From assembly GCA_018241965.1 (NCBI GenBank), contig JAFECS010000010.1, positions 1 to 64,000 of the forward strand: 64,000 nt of DNA, read 5' to 3'. The position numbers were made by a program, and so were the translations under genes. Below, piece by piece: positions 49,857 to 59,654 of this stretch (its first letter is position 1; each line of letters opens with the position of its first letter). Source of the stretch: Pseudomonadota bacterium (GTDB lineage Bacteria; Pseudomonadota; Gammaproteobacteria; Berkiellales; Berkiellaceae). The notes beneath the pieces are model-generated. The model did no database searches. It saw only the letters and a program-made list of their open reading frames with translations, and had not been told where the DNA came from.

Positions 49857-52817
49857 ATGAGTACCCAAGGTAGCACTGTAAAAAATCCTCAAGGTGAGAT
49901 TACAGTACAAAAAGTCAAAGCATTTAGTGGTGCAAAAGTAAAAGATGAAAGCCAAAGCAAGGTAACGCTGAACTGCTCAGAAGCAACCTTAACAGAATTT
50001 CAAAAAATTATTGCAGGTAGCAAAGTTTTAGGAGCAAAATATACAAATCCTTACACCGGTGTCGAAGAACACTTCCCAAGCGATCCCAAAGATTTTAATG
50101 CAAGACATCTACAAATACTAGCAAGAAATGAATATGCAAATGTCACAGGGGTAATGAATACCAGTTTGTATAACAATCTTTTAACGCATGATCAAATTGC
50201 TAGGATACGTTGTTTAGTAAAATCAACAAATGTTTGTGGCATTGTTACAGTGCACAGTAAGGGAGGCTACCCAGTAGGTAAAAGTGAAACAAAAAAACTA
50301 CCGAAGGAACAAAAATTTATTTTGGTTGACCAATCCGGTCTGCAATGGCAAGGCGATTTGCGTAATACTGGCGGGATGTTTTTCTACCCAAATACACCAC
50401 AAAGCCCAGAATACACCAAGTATCAAAAAGAAATGTACGAAGTTATGTATGGTACAGCACGGCCTGAAAAATCTTCTGGAAATTCCATCGATGTGACTTG
50501 GCAAGGTGTGAAGGGGAAACTTGACTTAGATCTTATGGCTAATGCAATCGAAGTGGAGTTCAGGCAAGCACTAGACGCTGTTAAAAACCAAGGTGAAACG
50601 CTTTCAGGTAAAGAGAAAATAAATTTTAAATTTTTAAAGGCAGGTATGGGGTTTTTTGCAGATGGGCTTGAAGGAAAAGATACCGTAAAATTTGAACAAG
50701 CACGGTTAAAAGGTATTTTACAGGCATTAAAACAGCTAGAATCTTTAACGCCTGATCAACGACAAGCTGCCTTAGGTAAGATTAGCAGAATAGAGCTTCC
50801 CTATAGTGCTAATCCCTCATCTCCTGAAATTACGCAAACATTAAAAGAGATTGAAGCCAGTGTACAAAAATTAGGACTAAAATGGGGAGGGGCACCTGAG
50901 AGAGATGTATTTGAATTAGAAAAAGACTATGTGAATGCTTCAAACAATTGCGGCGATCCGCATGCGATGATAGGTAATGAAGGCCACTATGGCAGCGTTG
51001 ATGCGATGATTGCGTGTAATGCAGGTGTTGAACACCTGAACCCAGCTTATAACTCAAAAATGCAATTAAAAGAAATGCCGGTAATTCAGCCCACGGGTGA
51101 GAAAGGAAGCATTGTTTATCGACAGACCACAGACTCGAAGGCCGGTGCAGGTGAACCTGAGCCTATAGTGAGTCCTGTGCCAGAATCAGGTGATGATGAT
51201 GAAACACCTGAGGGTGTTCCTCAGCCTCGTCAAAGGGCATGGGCGAACCCTAGCGCACCACCAAAACGTGAGGTGATGGATGATGTTGACAGTGAAGAAG
51301 GTGTTCCACAGGTTAAAATTGGAATTCACAGAATGGCAAAAAGCCTTGCTGGTAAAACAGATGAATTAGTAAGAATTTTAGAAGTACAACCACCGCAACC
51401 GCAACCGAAACCTCAAACGCAACCACCGATACTAGATACCGAAGGTGATACTGAGGATCAAGAACAAGAGGTAGGCATAGAAGGAGATGAACAAGAGCAA
51501 GAGGAAGAAGTTACCTGGGAAGTAACCCATAAACAATCCATCGATTGGTATCAAAAAAAGGGCAAAGTGGAAGCTGGCGAGCTCGATGAACAAATTAATA
51601 ATGAGTTAGAAGATATAAAACAAAGAGCGCCTTTATTGGCTGAAAATATGTCATTAAGCGAAGAACAATATGAGGTTTACAAGACACATTTTGAAGAGGG
51701 TCCAGCGACATTTGCTCGATTAGGACAATTGTTAAGTGAAAATAAAAATAATGCTAGTAAGGTCTTAGATGAACTCAGTTTTATGATAAAAGGTGCGCAA
51801 CAACAATATGCAGAAAATAGCGATGATGAAAAGATAGGCGCAAAACTTTTGGCTTTAGAAAAAATCCGCAGCATATTAGTGAGTATGATTGCCCTAGACA
51901 GAAATAAAAATCCTTATAATGATAATGAAATTGCTAGAAAATTAGCCATTATTGATGCTTATCTGGAAAAAACAGGAATGAGTGCCCAAGAGCGTTCTTC
52001 GTTTAGTAATCATATGAAAGGCGTGATGGATCATATTAAACATAGGCAGCGAGTTTCCGTGGACGCAGATCTTTTTGCAGCACCATTTCGTAAAATCGCA
52101 GGCAAGGCGACTCACGTAACACATACCGACAAGGGGGGTAAAAGCGCTTTTGATACCACAACTGAGCCCACTTTGCATGATCTTACCCGAGACATTAAAA
52201 CCATTAAAATTACCCCCGTAGAGCAAGGTAAAGTAATACAGCTTAGCTTTTCTTATGATCGTTTAAAGGTTATTCGAGGCGATCTTGTTGAAAGAGCAAA
52301 AATGATGGGGCAAGTAGGTGATTCTGTTACCATTGCACTTAATGAATTTAATAAAGGCACAAAAGATAACCCTGTTTCGCTGATGTATCGCCCCCCTGAA
52401 ATGGCGCAACCAGAGCTTGCGCTTGCGATGTTGATTAAAATAAAAGAAAAAGCGATTTTGGAAAAAAAGCCTTTCTATGTACAAGATCCTAAAGATCCCG
52501 CTAAAACTATTGAAATAACCCCAAAAGCTGGGCGAACGCCAGAAGAAAAAGCTTGTTTTGATCACTTTGGCCAAGAGCAGTCTTTTACTTTGGTGCGCTC
52601 AAAAAATAAGGAATTTGAAGGCGCCGGTAAAAGTAAGCCTACAAAGGATGGCTATGAGATTATGCTCGGCAAAAAACCCAAAGATAAAGAATATGGTGAG
52701 ATGCTTGATGATAGATTTGCTAAATTTGAACAAAACCTTGATAAACGCACAGAAAAGAAATTAGAAGAAGTATCAGAAAAACTGAGCTCGGTTACACCCA
52801 GGAAAAAATTAGATTAA
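49857..52817 (+). CDS. Large protein of unknown function, putative effector
   Basis: A 986-residue soluble protein. Residues 1-410 look like one or two globular domains: an N-terminal part with YTNPYTGVEEHFPSD and ARNEYANVTGVMN, and a striking block near 363 (ASNNCGDPHAMIGNEGHY, then SVDAMIACNAGVEHLNP). Residues about 415-540 are an acidic, Pro/Gln-rich linker. The C-terminal 440 residues are helical and end with a charged coiled coil. There is no signal peptide or membrane segment. The start is ATG 49857 with AGGTG seven bases before. I do not recognise a family. Size, linker and place next to secretion genes fit an effector, but this is inference. Confidence 0.75.
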   Translation: MSTQGSTVKNPQGEITVQKVKAFSGAKVKDESQSKVTLNCSEATLTEFQKIIAGSKVLGAKYTNPYTGVEEHFPSDPKDFNARHLQILARNEYANVTGVMNTSLYNNLLTHDQIARIRCLVKSTNVCGIVTVHSKGGYPVGKSETKKLPKEQKFILVDQSGLQWQGDLRNTGGMFFYPNTPQSPEYTKYQKEMYEVMYGTARPEKSSGNSIDVTWQGVKGKLDLDLMANAIEVEFRQALDAVKNQGETLSGKEKINFKFLKAGMGFFADGLEGKDTVKFEQARLKGILQALKQLESLTPDQRQAALGKISRIELPYSANPSSPEITQTLKEIEASVQKLGLKWGGAPERDVFELEKDYVNASNNCGDPHAMIGNEGHYGSVDAMIACNAGVEHLNPAYNSKMQLKEMPVIQPTGEKGSIVYRQTTDSKAGAGEPEPIVSPVPESGDDDETPEGVPQPRQRAWANPSAPPKREVMDDVDSEEGVPQVKIGIHRMAKSLAGKTDELVRILEVQPPQPQPKPQTQPPILDTEGDTEDQEQEVGIEGDEQEQEEEVTWEVTHKQSIDWYQKKGKVEAGELDEQINNELEDIKQRAPLLAENMSLSEEQYEVYKTHFEEGPATFARLGQLLSENKNNASKVLDELSFMIKGAQQQYAENSDDEKIGAKLLALEKIRSILVSMIALDRNKNPYNDNEIARKLAIIDAYLEKTGMSAQERSSFSNHMKGVMDHIKHRQRVSVDADLFAAPFRKIAGKATHVTHTDKGGKSAFDTTTEPTLHDLTRDIKTIKITPVEQGKVIQLSFSYDRLKVIRGDLVERAKMMGQVGDSVTIALNEFNKGTKDNPVSLMYRPPEMAQPELALAMLIKIKEKAILEKKPFYVQDPKDPAKTIEITPKAGRTPEEKACFDHFGQEQSFTLVRSKNKEFEGAGKSKPTKDGYEIMLGKKPKDKEYGEMLDDRFAKFEQNLDKRTEKKLEEVSEKLSSVTPRKKLD

Positions 52818-53660
52818 CTATTTTTTAGATTTATACCCCGGCTTTAAAGGTGCTTTACTGGCACTGCGTGTATAGTCTTCTTGTTCATCAATTTTAAGGC
52901 GTTGCTTTTTATCTTCTTGCAACTTACGTTCTTTAAGTTCTTGTTTGGCTTGTAGGGCATGCTGATCTTCAGGCAGCATGGTTATTTCATTACCCAGCTG
53001 GGCAATCTGCATAACCTCTTGGATGCTAATGCCTAAGACTTTGGCAATTTGAGCCACCGAGCAAAAGCCGATTAAATACCAACATAATATCCATTGGCGT
53101 AAAGCGTGCATTTCACCAATAGGTAACCCGGTAAAATCATCAAAATCACTGGGATTGCCTTCGCCTTTGCAATTTAGGCAAACATAAAAATGGCGTTGAT
53201 CAACCGCATCAGCGGGAGGATCACGGCGCACAACATTAGAAGAATGACAGCGTGGGCACACAACCCCTTGTGGCCAACGTAACATCATCAAGGTTTTAAA
53301 AATTTCATGTTCTCCAAGGAGCTCCCTGATGGCAGCTATGCGTGAATCAACCTGAGTGCCTCTTGGTAACGATCTTAACTTTTTTAAAGCTTTAATATTG
53401 TCATCATCTTGTGTGGTATTGCTCATCGCGGTTTCTTCCTTGGTCGCTTTTGGCAAGGCAGGGGATTTGTGATGCTTTTGTTCACGCGCATAAAATGTAG
53501 GATCACGTCTTGTCGGGGTTTGACTTTCAAAACCAGTGTCAGGTAACTTCTCCAATTTGCTAAAAAGCGCGCTACAACCGTTATCTAACGGGGTAGTTGT
53601 ACTTACGCTATCTTGGGGAGAAGAAATTAACGAAGATATTTTTTTAAACCAGTCCGACAT
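52818..53660 (-). CDS. Protein with an IS1595-type transposase zinc ribbon, no catalytic domain
   Basis: A 280-residue protein. The centre (about 125-200) matches the zinc-ribbon domain found at the N-terminus of IS1595-family transposases: MLRWPQGVVCPRCHSSNVV, then YVCLNCKGEGNPSDFDDFTG and ALRQWILCWYLI, with the four zinc Cys in two CxxC pairs. An HTH-like helix region follows (VAQIAKVLGISIQEVMQIAQLG), then a Lys/Glu/Gln tail. The DDE catalytic domain is absent. The N-terminal 110 residues are Ser/Thr/Pro-rich. A DNA-binding regulator derived from a transposase is likely. ATG 53660 is preferred; a TTG nine codons upstream lacks proper ribosome-site spacing. It is last of a possible three-gene run. 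Confidence 0.7.
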   Translation of the reverse strand: MSDWFKKISSLISSPQDSVSTTTPLDNGCSALFSKLEKLPDTGFESQTPTRRDPTFYAREQKHHKSPALPKATKEETAMSNTTQDDDNIKALKKLRSLPRGTQVDSRIAAIRELLGEHEIFKTLMMLRWPQGVVCPRCHSSNVVRRDPPADAVDQRHFYVCLNCKGEGNPSDFDDFTGLPIGEMHALRQWILCWYLIGFCSVAQIAKVLGISIQEVMQIAQLGNEITMLPEDQHALQAKQELKERKLQEDKKQRLKIDEQEDYTRSASKAPLKPGYKSKK

Positions 53661-53802
53661 ACAAAAAGTCGCTCTCCATACTACCAAAACTCCTTGTGAA
53701 TCCCCCTAAATTTATTGGGTGAGCCACGGCAAAACATTAAACATCATTACATGGTTTTGGTCAACTTATTGAAAATTTCACGTAAATTGAACATTGCAAT
53801 TT

Positions 53803-54084
53803 TTAATCCAATCTATTTTTAGATGATTGAGCAGGTTGAGCAACTTCACATTGTGTTTCAACCTGACTTGTTAGGGTTTTATAGATGTTAGAGCTTCTTT
53901 TGCGTGCTTCATCCAGCATAGGTAAGTACTGTGGTGCTATATCTTTGCTAAAAAATGTGTCATTGATAATACGTATGCTTTCTTGTTTTTCTTTGAGCCA
54001 ATGAATAACTTCACTAGGGTTGTGCGGTTCGTCTTCTAAAAATTTTTGTAATATTTCAATATTGGGTGTTTTTGAATTTGCCAT
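53803..54084 (-). CDS. Small protein of unknown function
   Basis: A 93-residue soluble, acidic-to-neutral helical protein, with segments such as EILQKFLEDEPHNPSEVIHWL and DIAPQYLPMLDEARKRS and a polar C-terminus. From ATG 54084, with GAGGAGAG as ribosome site, it starts 23 bases after the recombinase-like stop; a longer reading would overlap that gene by four bases. No family recognised. Its position between a recombinase-like and a zinc-ribbon gene suggests a shared regulatory or mobile origin. Confidence 0.65.
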   Translation of the reverse strand: MANSKTPNIEILQKFLEDEPHNPSEVIHWLKEKQESIRIINDTFFSKDIAPQYLPMLDEARKRSSNIYKTLTSQVETQCEVAQPAQSSKNRLD

Positions 54085-54107
54085 GATTCTCTCCTCAAAT
54101 GCTAGGC

Positions 54108-55133
54108 TCAAGGATTAGGTTGTGCTGGAATGTTGACCCCAATCATTTTTAGCTCTTGCGAAAATACTTCTTCTGTTAATTCATCAGTATGATACTTTTC
54201 AATTATTGGCATAAGTTCAATAACAAACTCATTGAAACGTATTATATCATGAAGTTGTTTAATTCTCTCACTTACTTTATCAACGCAGTCATCAGACCAG
54301 CTCTTTCCGTGTGGTGATGGTACGCCCAATTTATTAAGTAGCTCTGCAATATTCGAGTCAGACATTTTGCGGGCTCTGTACTCGATAAACTGTTTTTCCA
54401 AATTCAGTGCAGATTCATTAAATTTGATTCTTTCTAATACTTTTTGTAATTGACTAAGTACCCATTGGCCTCCTTCAGGCGCAGTAAAACCATCTTCATT
54501 GAGCGCAACAACCATTCTGCGTTGTGAGTAACCTTTTAATCGATAGTTATTTATTACTGGTTGCAGCATTAAGGCAAAGACAATAGCATTATCAATTTTG
54601 GGTTTATTTACTTTGCTGATGACATCCGAAGCATGTGGATTACCTGATTTAGCCGTGGTGCGGCTTAAACCTGCCTTGATGAGTTGTCCATGAAGTTCTC
54701 GTTGTTTACGGGCATGTTCTACCAAGGCGATGAAATTCTCTTTAACAATAAAGGGTTGATCGCAGCAGTAAAAATTTCCGCTAAATACTTCAGCAGAGGG
54801 TTCATTTTTGCCACGTTTTTCACCCATTAAGCGTAATATTTGTTTAGAAAAAGATTCATTATTGGTTAAATTTCTCAATTCGCCAATAAGCAAAATTGCG
54901 CCTTTTTCAATGCAAAAAGAGACAGCTTCTTCTAGAACAGGCCAACGATTACGATGACGATTTTCATCACCAGTTTCAGTGAAGGTTTTTAAAATGGTAC
55001 CTGGATTTTGGCTCACATATTCTTGAATGCGCTTTTCTTGTAAAGCTAACGATTGATTTGAAAATAGAACTTGCGCGCTATGTGAACGAGTTGGATTAAT
55101 TATGTATGCCACATATAAATTTGCACTTTCCAC
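54108..55133 (-). CDS. Degenerate serine-recombinase-like protein
   Basis: A 341-residue protein with the layout of large serine recombinases: an N-terminal resolvase-like part (QSLALQEKRIQEYV; FTETGDENRHRNRWPVLEEAV; ILLIGELRNLT) and a Recombinase-type middle (GYSQRRMVVALNEDGFTAPEGGQW, with VLERI), followed by a second similar helix-turn-helix-like block (DSNIAELLNKLGVPSPHGKSW). The catalytic N-terminal motif YxRVST with its Ser is replaced by AYIINPTRSHS, so strand cleavage is doubtful. The start is GTG with GTGAGG upstream. It lies next to glnD, at the edge of the secretion region, and may be a relic of integration or a regulator. Confidence 0.68.
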   Translation of the reverse strand: MESANLYVAYIINPTRSHSAQVLFSNQSLALQEKRIQEYVSQNPGTILKTFTETGDENRHRNRWPVLEEAVSFCIEKGAILLIGELRNLTNNESFSKQILRLMGEKRGKNEPSAEVFSGNFYCCDQPFIVKENFIALVEHARKQRELHGQLIKAGLSRTTAKSGNPHASDVISKVNKPKIDNAIVFALMLQPVINNYRLKGYSQRRMVVALNEDGFTAPEGGQWVLSQLQKVLERIKFNESALNLEKQFIEYRARKMSDSNIAELLNKLGVPSPHGKSWSDDCVDKVSERIKQLHDIIRFNEFVIELMPIIEKYHTDELTEEVFSQELKMIGVNIPAQPNP

Positions 55134-55209
55134 AAGAACCTCACAAATTTATAAAATAAAAAATTGTTCAATACGTGTAAACGCATCAAACAAAACAGAC
55201 ACCTATTAG

Positions 55210-55222
55210 ACCTAGTATAGGT
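55210..55222. promoter_or_regulatory. Palindrome over a -10-like box before the recombinase-like gene
   Basis: ACCTA-GTA-TAGGT is a perfect inverted repeat. It contains TATACT on the minus strand, 80 bases before the GTG start at 55133, so a repressor could cover the promoter. An outer ACCTAT at 55201 adds a half-site. Confidence 0.35.
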
Positions 55223-55295
55223 ATATATTTGCTCTATAGCCACTGGTGCATTTACGCTCCTAAATTAAGTGTATTTTCATGTTGTTAAGGGCGGG

Positions 55296-57779
55296 TTATT
55301 TTATACAGTATCTCTGAATAACTGCCCTAATTTGTGTACATAATTCAGTTAGGCGCGCCTCATCGGTAGGTGCCTGGAAAGTGTGTTTATCTAAAATGTA
55401 AAAAGTATCCTCAACTTGCTTGCCTAAGGTATTAATAATGGCACTATGTACCCGTATGTTCGCTTGTATAAACACCTCGCCAATTCTAGCCAATAAACCA
55501 GGAAAATCAGGGGCGATAACTTCAATGAGAGTCCTGTTACTTTCCTTAATAAAGGAAATATTGAGTGTGGTTTCAAAGTCAAAATGTAACGCGCGAGGGG
55601 TATGTCTTGTCACAACGGGAATGGTACAGTCTTTCCCTTCTTCAATTGGTTTCAATAGTTGATTTAACTGATTTTCAATGTTTTTTAAGCGGGATGCCTC
55701 GACTAAGGTATCGCCAATTTCTAACGCTACAAATTGTTGTAATGAATAGTCTGTTGGTGTATGACTAATGCGTGCTTGTACAATGGTTAAATAGCATTTT
55801 TCAAGACATGCACATATAGCCGCAAAGAGATTCGGCTTGTCAGGCGCATAGACAGTAAGGTTAATACCACGTAAATTTGCATGTGCACTCAGGGTGATAT
55901 TAACTATTTTTTGATGGGATAAAGTGCTTGTCGTTTGCGGCATTGTGAATGATGCCTGCGAAAATAGCGTATTGTGTTGCAAATAGTGGGTTGTATGAAC
56001 ATATAATTCTTGCAACAAGCTTCCTCGCCAATCATTCCAAAGAGAAGGGTTGGTTGCCAGCATGTCAGCCACGGTGAATAAATAAAGATAGCTAAGCTTT
56101 TCTTGGCTGTTTACTTCTTTTGCGAAATTGATGATAACTTGTTCATCAGTGATATCTTTTCTTTGCGAAGTAATAGACATCAATAAATGGTTTTTAACCA
56201 ACCAACAAATAACTTCAGCATTTTGTTTGGGTATTTGATTTTTTTGACAGAAATTTGCCACTATTTGATAACCCCGATGGCTATGATCTTCCCCTTGACC
56301 TTTTCCGATATCATGAAATAAGCCACAAAAATATAATATGCTAAAGTCGCCAATTCGCTGTTTACAATCATTAAAGAAATCAAATTTATCAAACTGATCT
56401 TTGGCTTTAAAAGTTTCTAAAGTGTGAATTAGTGTCAAGGTATGAGCATCAACTGTATATAGATGGGTTAAATCATACTGCATTTGGCCAGATATTAGCT
56501 CAAATTCAGGAATGTAATGAATTAAAACGCCCATATCATGCATTAAAGTAAGTGTTTTGCTGACATGATGATCCAAGGTAAATAGCTTGAGAAATATCTT
56601 TTCCGACACGGGGTTAGTAAAATAGTGTGAAGGTTGCTGTTCTAAGATATCTTCTATTAGTCTAATTGAGGAAACTGTAAAAGCCCTTAACTGGTGCTTG
56701 GCAAATAAGAAAAATAAATTAATGAAATCATTTTCACTGAGTTGTTTGTTAGTTATATGTAAATACTTTTTTCTGATTTCACAAAAAGACGTTAAAGTTT
56801 CTTTGGGTTCATGGAAAACATCTTCAATTTTTTCATTTATTTCTTGGCAAAATAAATTTGTAATTTTATTCACGCTATAGGCAGCTTGATAATACGGGCG
56901 CATAAATTTTGAAACAGCTTTGTTTATGTTGCTTTCTTGTATTTCAAATTTTTTTGTCAGAGTAATTTGATGTTCAAAATACAATCTTTCTGTCGGTGTT
57001 TGTGCAATAAGATGCAATGCATATCGAAGATGCCATAAATACATTTGCGCTTTGGAGAGGGTTTCATATTCCTTGGGTTGAAGTTTAGTTGAATGATATT
57101 TTTTATTAACCATCCAAGTTATAAAATCAATATCCCTTAAACCGCCAGGAGAATCTTTTAAGTGTGGTTCTAAGTGGTATACAGAATTTGCATAGCGTTC
57201 ATGTCTTAAGGCTCTTTGCGCATATTTGGTTTTAAAATAATCATTAAAATTCCATAACTGGTTACTTTGTAATTCTTTAGTAAAAGCCAGAAATTGATGT
57301 TGATTGCCAATGAGAAGACGTGAGCTTAGTAAATTGGTATAAATGGTGTGATCTTGCGATGACAATTCAATGCACTCTTTAAACGTGCGGACACTGGGCC
57401 CGAGCTTGATATTGCAATCCCAGCAAAAAGCAATAAATTTTTCTATTTTTGCATTTAATTTTAAATTATTTTCAGGTTCAACAAGTATTAATATATCTGC
57501 GTCAGAATAGGGATGTAATCGTTGAAAACCATAACCACCCACGGCAATTAACTGAACTTGCTCATTTTCTAAAAGAAAATGATTCCAAGCTAAAGATAAT
57601 ATGACATCACACCACTTTGAGCGCGTATAGAGTATGTCAGTGATAGATTGTCCTTGCCAAAATAAAACATCTAATGCTTGAGTTGCTTGCTTAAAGTGCT
57701 GGTTTATCTCTTCAGCAAGCGCTTTAGTATTTTCGGGTAATTGATTCGGAAGATTGAGCGTAACTAATAATGTTGACAT
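55296..57779 (-). CDS. glnD: Bifunctional uridylyltransferase/uridylyl-removing enzyme GlnD
   Basis: GlnD senses glutamine and modifies the PII protein. The 827-residue chain has the nucleotidyltransferase motif GGYGFQRLHPYSDADILIL near residue 78, the helical GlnE-like part, an HD phosphohydrolase motif FHDIGKGQGEDHSHRG near 486, and two C-terminal ACT domains (from about 635 and 745; LTVYAPDKPNLFAAI and LIEVIAPDFPGLLARI). It is somewhat shorter than the E. coli protein (890). It overlaps map by one base, as a coupled pair. In E. coli dapD follows glnD; here the 51-kb accessory region does. Confidence 0.96.
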   Translation of the reverse strand: MSTLLVTLNLPNQLPENTKALAEEINQHFKQATQALDVLFWQGQSITDILYTRSKWCDVILSLAWNHFLLENEQVQLIAVGGYGFQRLHPYSDADILILVEPENNLKLNAKIEKFIAFCWDCNIKLGPSVRTFKECIELSSQDHTIYTNLLSSRLLIGNQHQFLAFTKELQSNQLWNFNDYFKTKYAQRALRHERYANSVYHLEPHLKDSPGGLRDIDFITWMVNKKYHSTKLQPKEYETLSKAQMYLWHLRYALHLIAQTPTERLYFEHQITLTKKFEIQESNINKAVSKFMRPYYQAAYSVNKITNLFCQEINEKIEDVFHEPKETLTSFCEIRKKYLHITNKQLSENDFINLFFLFAKHQLRAFTVSSIRLIEDILEQQPSHYFTNPVSEKIFLKLFTLDHHVSKTLTLMHDMGVLIHYIPEFELISGQMQYDLTHLYTVDAHTLTLIHTLETFKAKDQFDKFDFFNDCKQRIGDFSILYFCGLFHDIGKGQGEDHSHRGYQIVANFCQKNQIPKQNAEVICWLVKNHLLMSITSQRKDITDEQVIINFAKEVNSQEKLSYLYLFTVADMLATNPSLWNDWRGSLLQELYVHTTHYLQHNTLFSQASFTMPQTTSTLSHQKIVNITLSAHANLRGINLTVYAPDKPNLFAAICACLEKCYLTIVQARISHTPTDYSLQQFVALEIGDTLVEASRLKNIENQLNQLLKPIEEGKDCTIPVVTRHTPRALHFDFETTLNISFIKESNRTLIEVIAPDFPGLLARIGEVFIQANIRVHSAIINTLGKQVEDTFYILDKHTFQAPTDEARLTELCTQIRAVIQRYCIK

Positions 57780-58576
57780 TATATTAAGTCAGTTTCTTCT
57801 TCTCTTAAGGTCAGTACTTCAAACCCATGATCGGTGACTAAAATAGTATGTTCCCATTGTGCAGATAAACTATGATCTTTAGTTACCACGGTCCATTTGT
57901 CTGGCAATAGACGTGTATGGCGTTTACCAGCATTGATCATAGGTTCGACAGTAAATATCATTCCCGGAACGATTTTTAACCCCGTTTTAGCTTTGCCATA
58001 ATGCAAAATTTGGGGTTCTTCGTGAAAAATTTTACCAATACCATGGCCACAGTATTCTCTTACGACAGAAAAGTGGTGTGCATGCGCATGGTTTTCAATA
58101 ACTTCACCGATATCGCCTAAAAAATTACCGGGTTTAACTTGCTTAATGCCAAATACCATACATTCACGGGTTACTTTGATTAGACGTTGAGCTTGAACAG
58201 AAGCTTCATCGACGACAAACATCTTGCTGGTGTCTCCATGATAGCCATCTTTGATTACGGTGACATCGATATTAATGATATCCCCTGGCTTTAGCTTTTT
58301 TTCATTGGGGATCCCATGGCAGATCACATGATTCACTGAAGTGCAGATAGATTTTGGAAAGCCTTTGTAGTTTAGGGGGGCAGGGATGGCGTTTTGCACA
58401 TCAACGATATAATTGTGACAGATCTCATTAAGTTCATTAGTTGAAACTCCCGGTTTTACATGGGGTTCAATCATTTCCAGAACTTGGGCTGCAAGTCGAC
58501 CTGCAATACGCATTTTTTTTATATCTTCAGCCGTTTTAATGGAATAGTTTGCTTTTTCTGTCATGCTCTTGCTCAT
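57779..58576 (-). CDS. map: Methionine aminopeptidase, type I
   Basis: Map removes the N-terminal Met from new proteins. The 265-residue chain has all metal-site segments: INIDVTVIKDGYHGDTSKMF (two Asp), GHGIGKIFHEEP (His), FTVEPMIN (Glu) and QWEHTILVT (Glu). Length matches E. coli (264). An ATG four codons later is also possible. It is divergent from rpsB, the same relation as in E. coli. Confidence 0.97.
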   Translation of the reverse strand: MSKSMTEKANYSIKTAEDIKKMRIAGRLAAQVLEMIEPHVKPGVSTNELNEICHNYIVDVQNAIPAPLNYKGFPKSICTSVNHVICHGIPNEKKLKPGDIINIDVTVIKDGYHGDTSKMFVVDEASVQAQRLIKVTRECMVFGIKQVKPGNFLGDIGEVIENHAHAHHFSVVREYCGHGIGKIFHEEPQILHYGKAKTGLKIVPGMIFTVEPMINAGKRHTRLLPDKWTVVTKDHSLSAQWEHTILVTDHGFEVLTLREEETDLI

Positions 58577-58820
58577 TTGCTAATGCTATTACGTGTATTA
58601 TAACCAAAAATGCTTCGCCATTGGCCAGCACAGGCTACTTTCTTTATTTAAAGTGATTGATATGGTATAAAACCGCGCCAAGGTGTGCAATTTCGCATAT
58701 CTTGTAGTTAGTTAATTATATCACATATGTGTCGTCACATGTATCAGGGTGCTAACTTGATTTTCAGGTTGGTTGGTATTATGGGACACATAGAGGCACA
58801 ACCCTACTGGAGTATACACA
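58577..58820 (+). promoter_or_regulatory. rpsB promoter and leader region
   Basis: The 244 bases between the divergent genes map and rpsB hold GGTATAAAA near 58665 (possible -10) and a leader with TCACATATGTG-type symmetry near 58724. It then runs GCTAACTTGATTTTCAGGTTGG up to the ribosome site GGAG (58809-58812). By position this may include the S2-binding autoregulatory leader known in Gammaproteobacteria, but its structure was not verified. Confidence 0.4.
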
Positions 58821-59558
58821 ATGACAGTTACTATGCGACAAATGTTAGAAGCAGGCGTTCATTTTGGTCACCAAACCCGTTTTTGGGATCCAAAAATGAA
58901 GCAATATATTTTCACTATCCGAAATAAAATTCACATTATTAATTTGGATAAAACATACCCCTTATTTCAAGAATCTTTAGGCTTTATTAAGCGTGTTGCT
59001 GCAAGAGGGGGGAAAATTTTGTTTGTAGGCACCAAAATGAGTGCTAGCAGAATCATCCAAGAACAAGCTGAACGTTGCGGCATGCCTTATGTGAATTACC
59101 GTTGGCTTGGCGGTATGTTAACGAATTTCAAAACCGTGAAACAATCTATCAAGCGCTTGCAAGAACTTGAAGCTATGCGCGACGATGGTACTTTTGAAAA
59201 ATTAGTTAAAAAAGAAGCGCTCATGCGTACACGTGAACTGCAAAAGCTTGAAAGAAGCTTAGGCGGTATTAAAAACATGGGCAGCTTACCAGATGCTCTT
59301 TTTGTTATTGACGTTGGGCATGAAAAAATTGCCGTACGTGAAGCCAATAATTTGCGTATACCAGTGGTGGGCGTTGTGGATACCAATAATAATCCTCATG
59401 GTATTGATTACCTAATTCCTGGTAATGATGATGCTATTCGCGCCATTGAATTGTATGTAAGCTCTGTTGCCGATGTGATTTTAGATGCTAGAAGCAACAT
59501 GCAGCCTATGCAAGGTGATGAAAGTGAATACGTTGAAATGGATCAGGACGAAGCCTAA
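58821..59558 (+). CDS. rpsB: 30S ribosomal protein S2
   Basis: S2 joins the small subunit late and, in E. coli, represses its own operon. The 245-residue chain (E. coli 241) is typical throughout: [64 protein letters not shown] and [21 protein letters not shown]. An acidic C-terminal tail follows. A GGAG ribosome site lies nine bases before the ATG. It leads the conserved order rpsB-tsf-pyrH-frr-uppS-cdsA-dxr. Confidence 0.98.
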   Translation: MTVTMRQMLEAGVHFGHQTRFWDPKMKQYIFTIRNKIHIINLDKTYPLFQESLGFIKRVAARGGKILFVGTKMSASRIIQEQAERCGMPYVNYRWLGGMLTNFKTVKQSIKRLQELEAMRDDGTFEKLVKKEALMRTRELQKLERSLGGIKNMGSLPDALFVIDVGHEKIAVREANNLRIPVVGVVDTNNNPHGIDYLIPGNDDAIRAIELYVSSVADVILDARSNMQPMQGDESEYVEMDQDEA

Positions 59559-59611
59559 TCCACACGTAATTCAAATTAAAAGACAGAGTAAGTTCAAACT
59601 AGAAAGAGTAA

Positions 59612-59628
59612 AGGGGGCTATGCCCCCT
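59612..59628 (+). terminator. Attenuator-like hairpin between rpsB and tsf
   Basis: Stem AGGGGGC/GCCCCCT with loop TAT is followed by GATTTATG, a poor T run. It probably lowers rather than stops transcription into tsf. Confidence 0.55.
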
Positions 59629-59654
59629 GATTTATGTATAAATAGAGGATAAAC

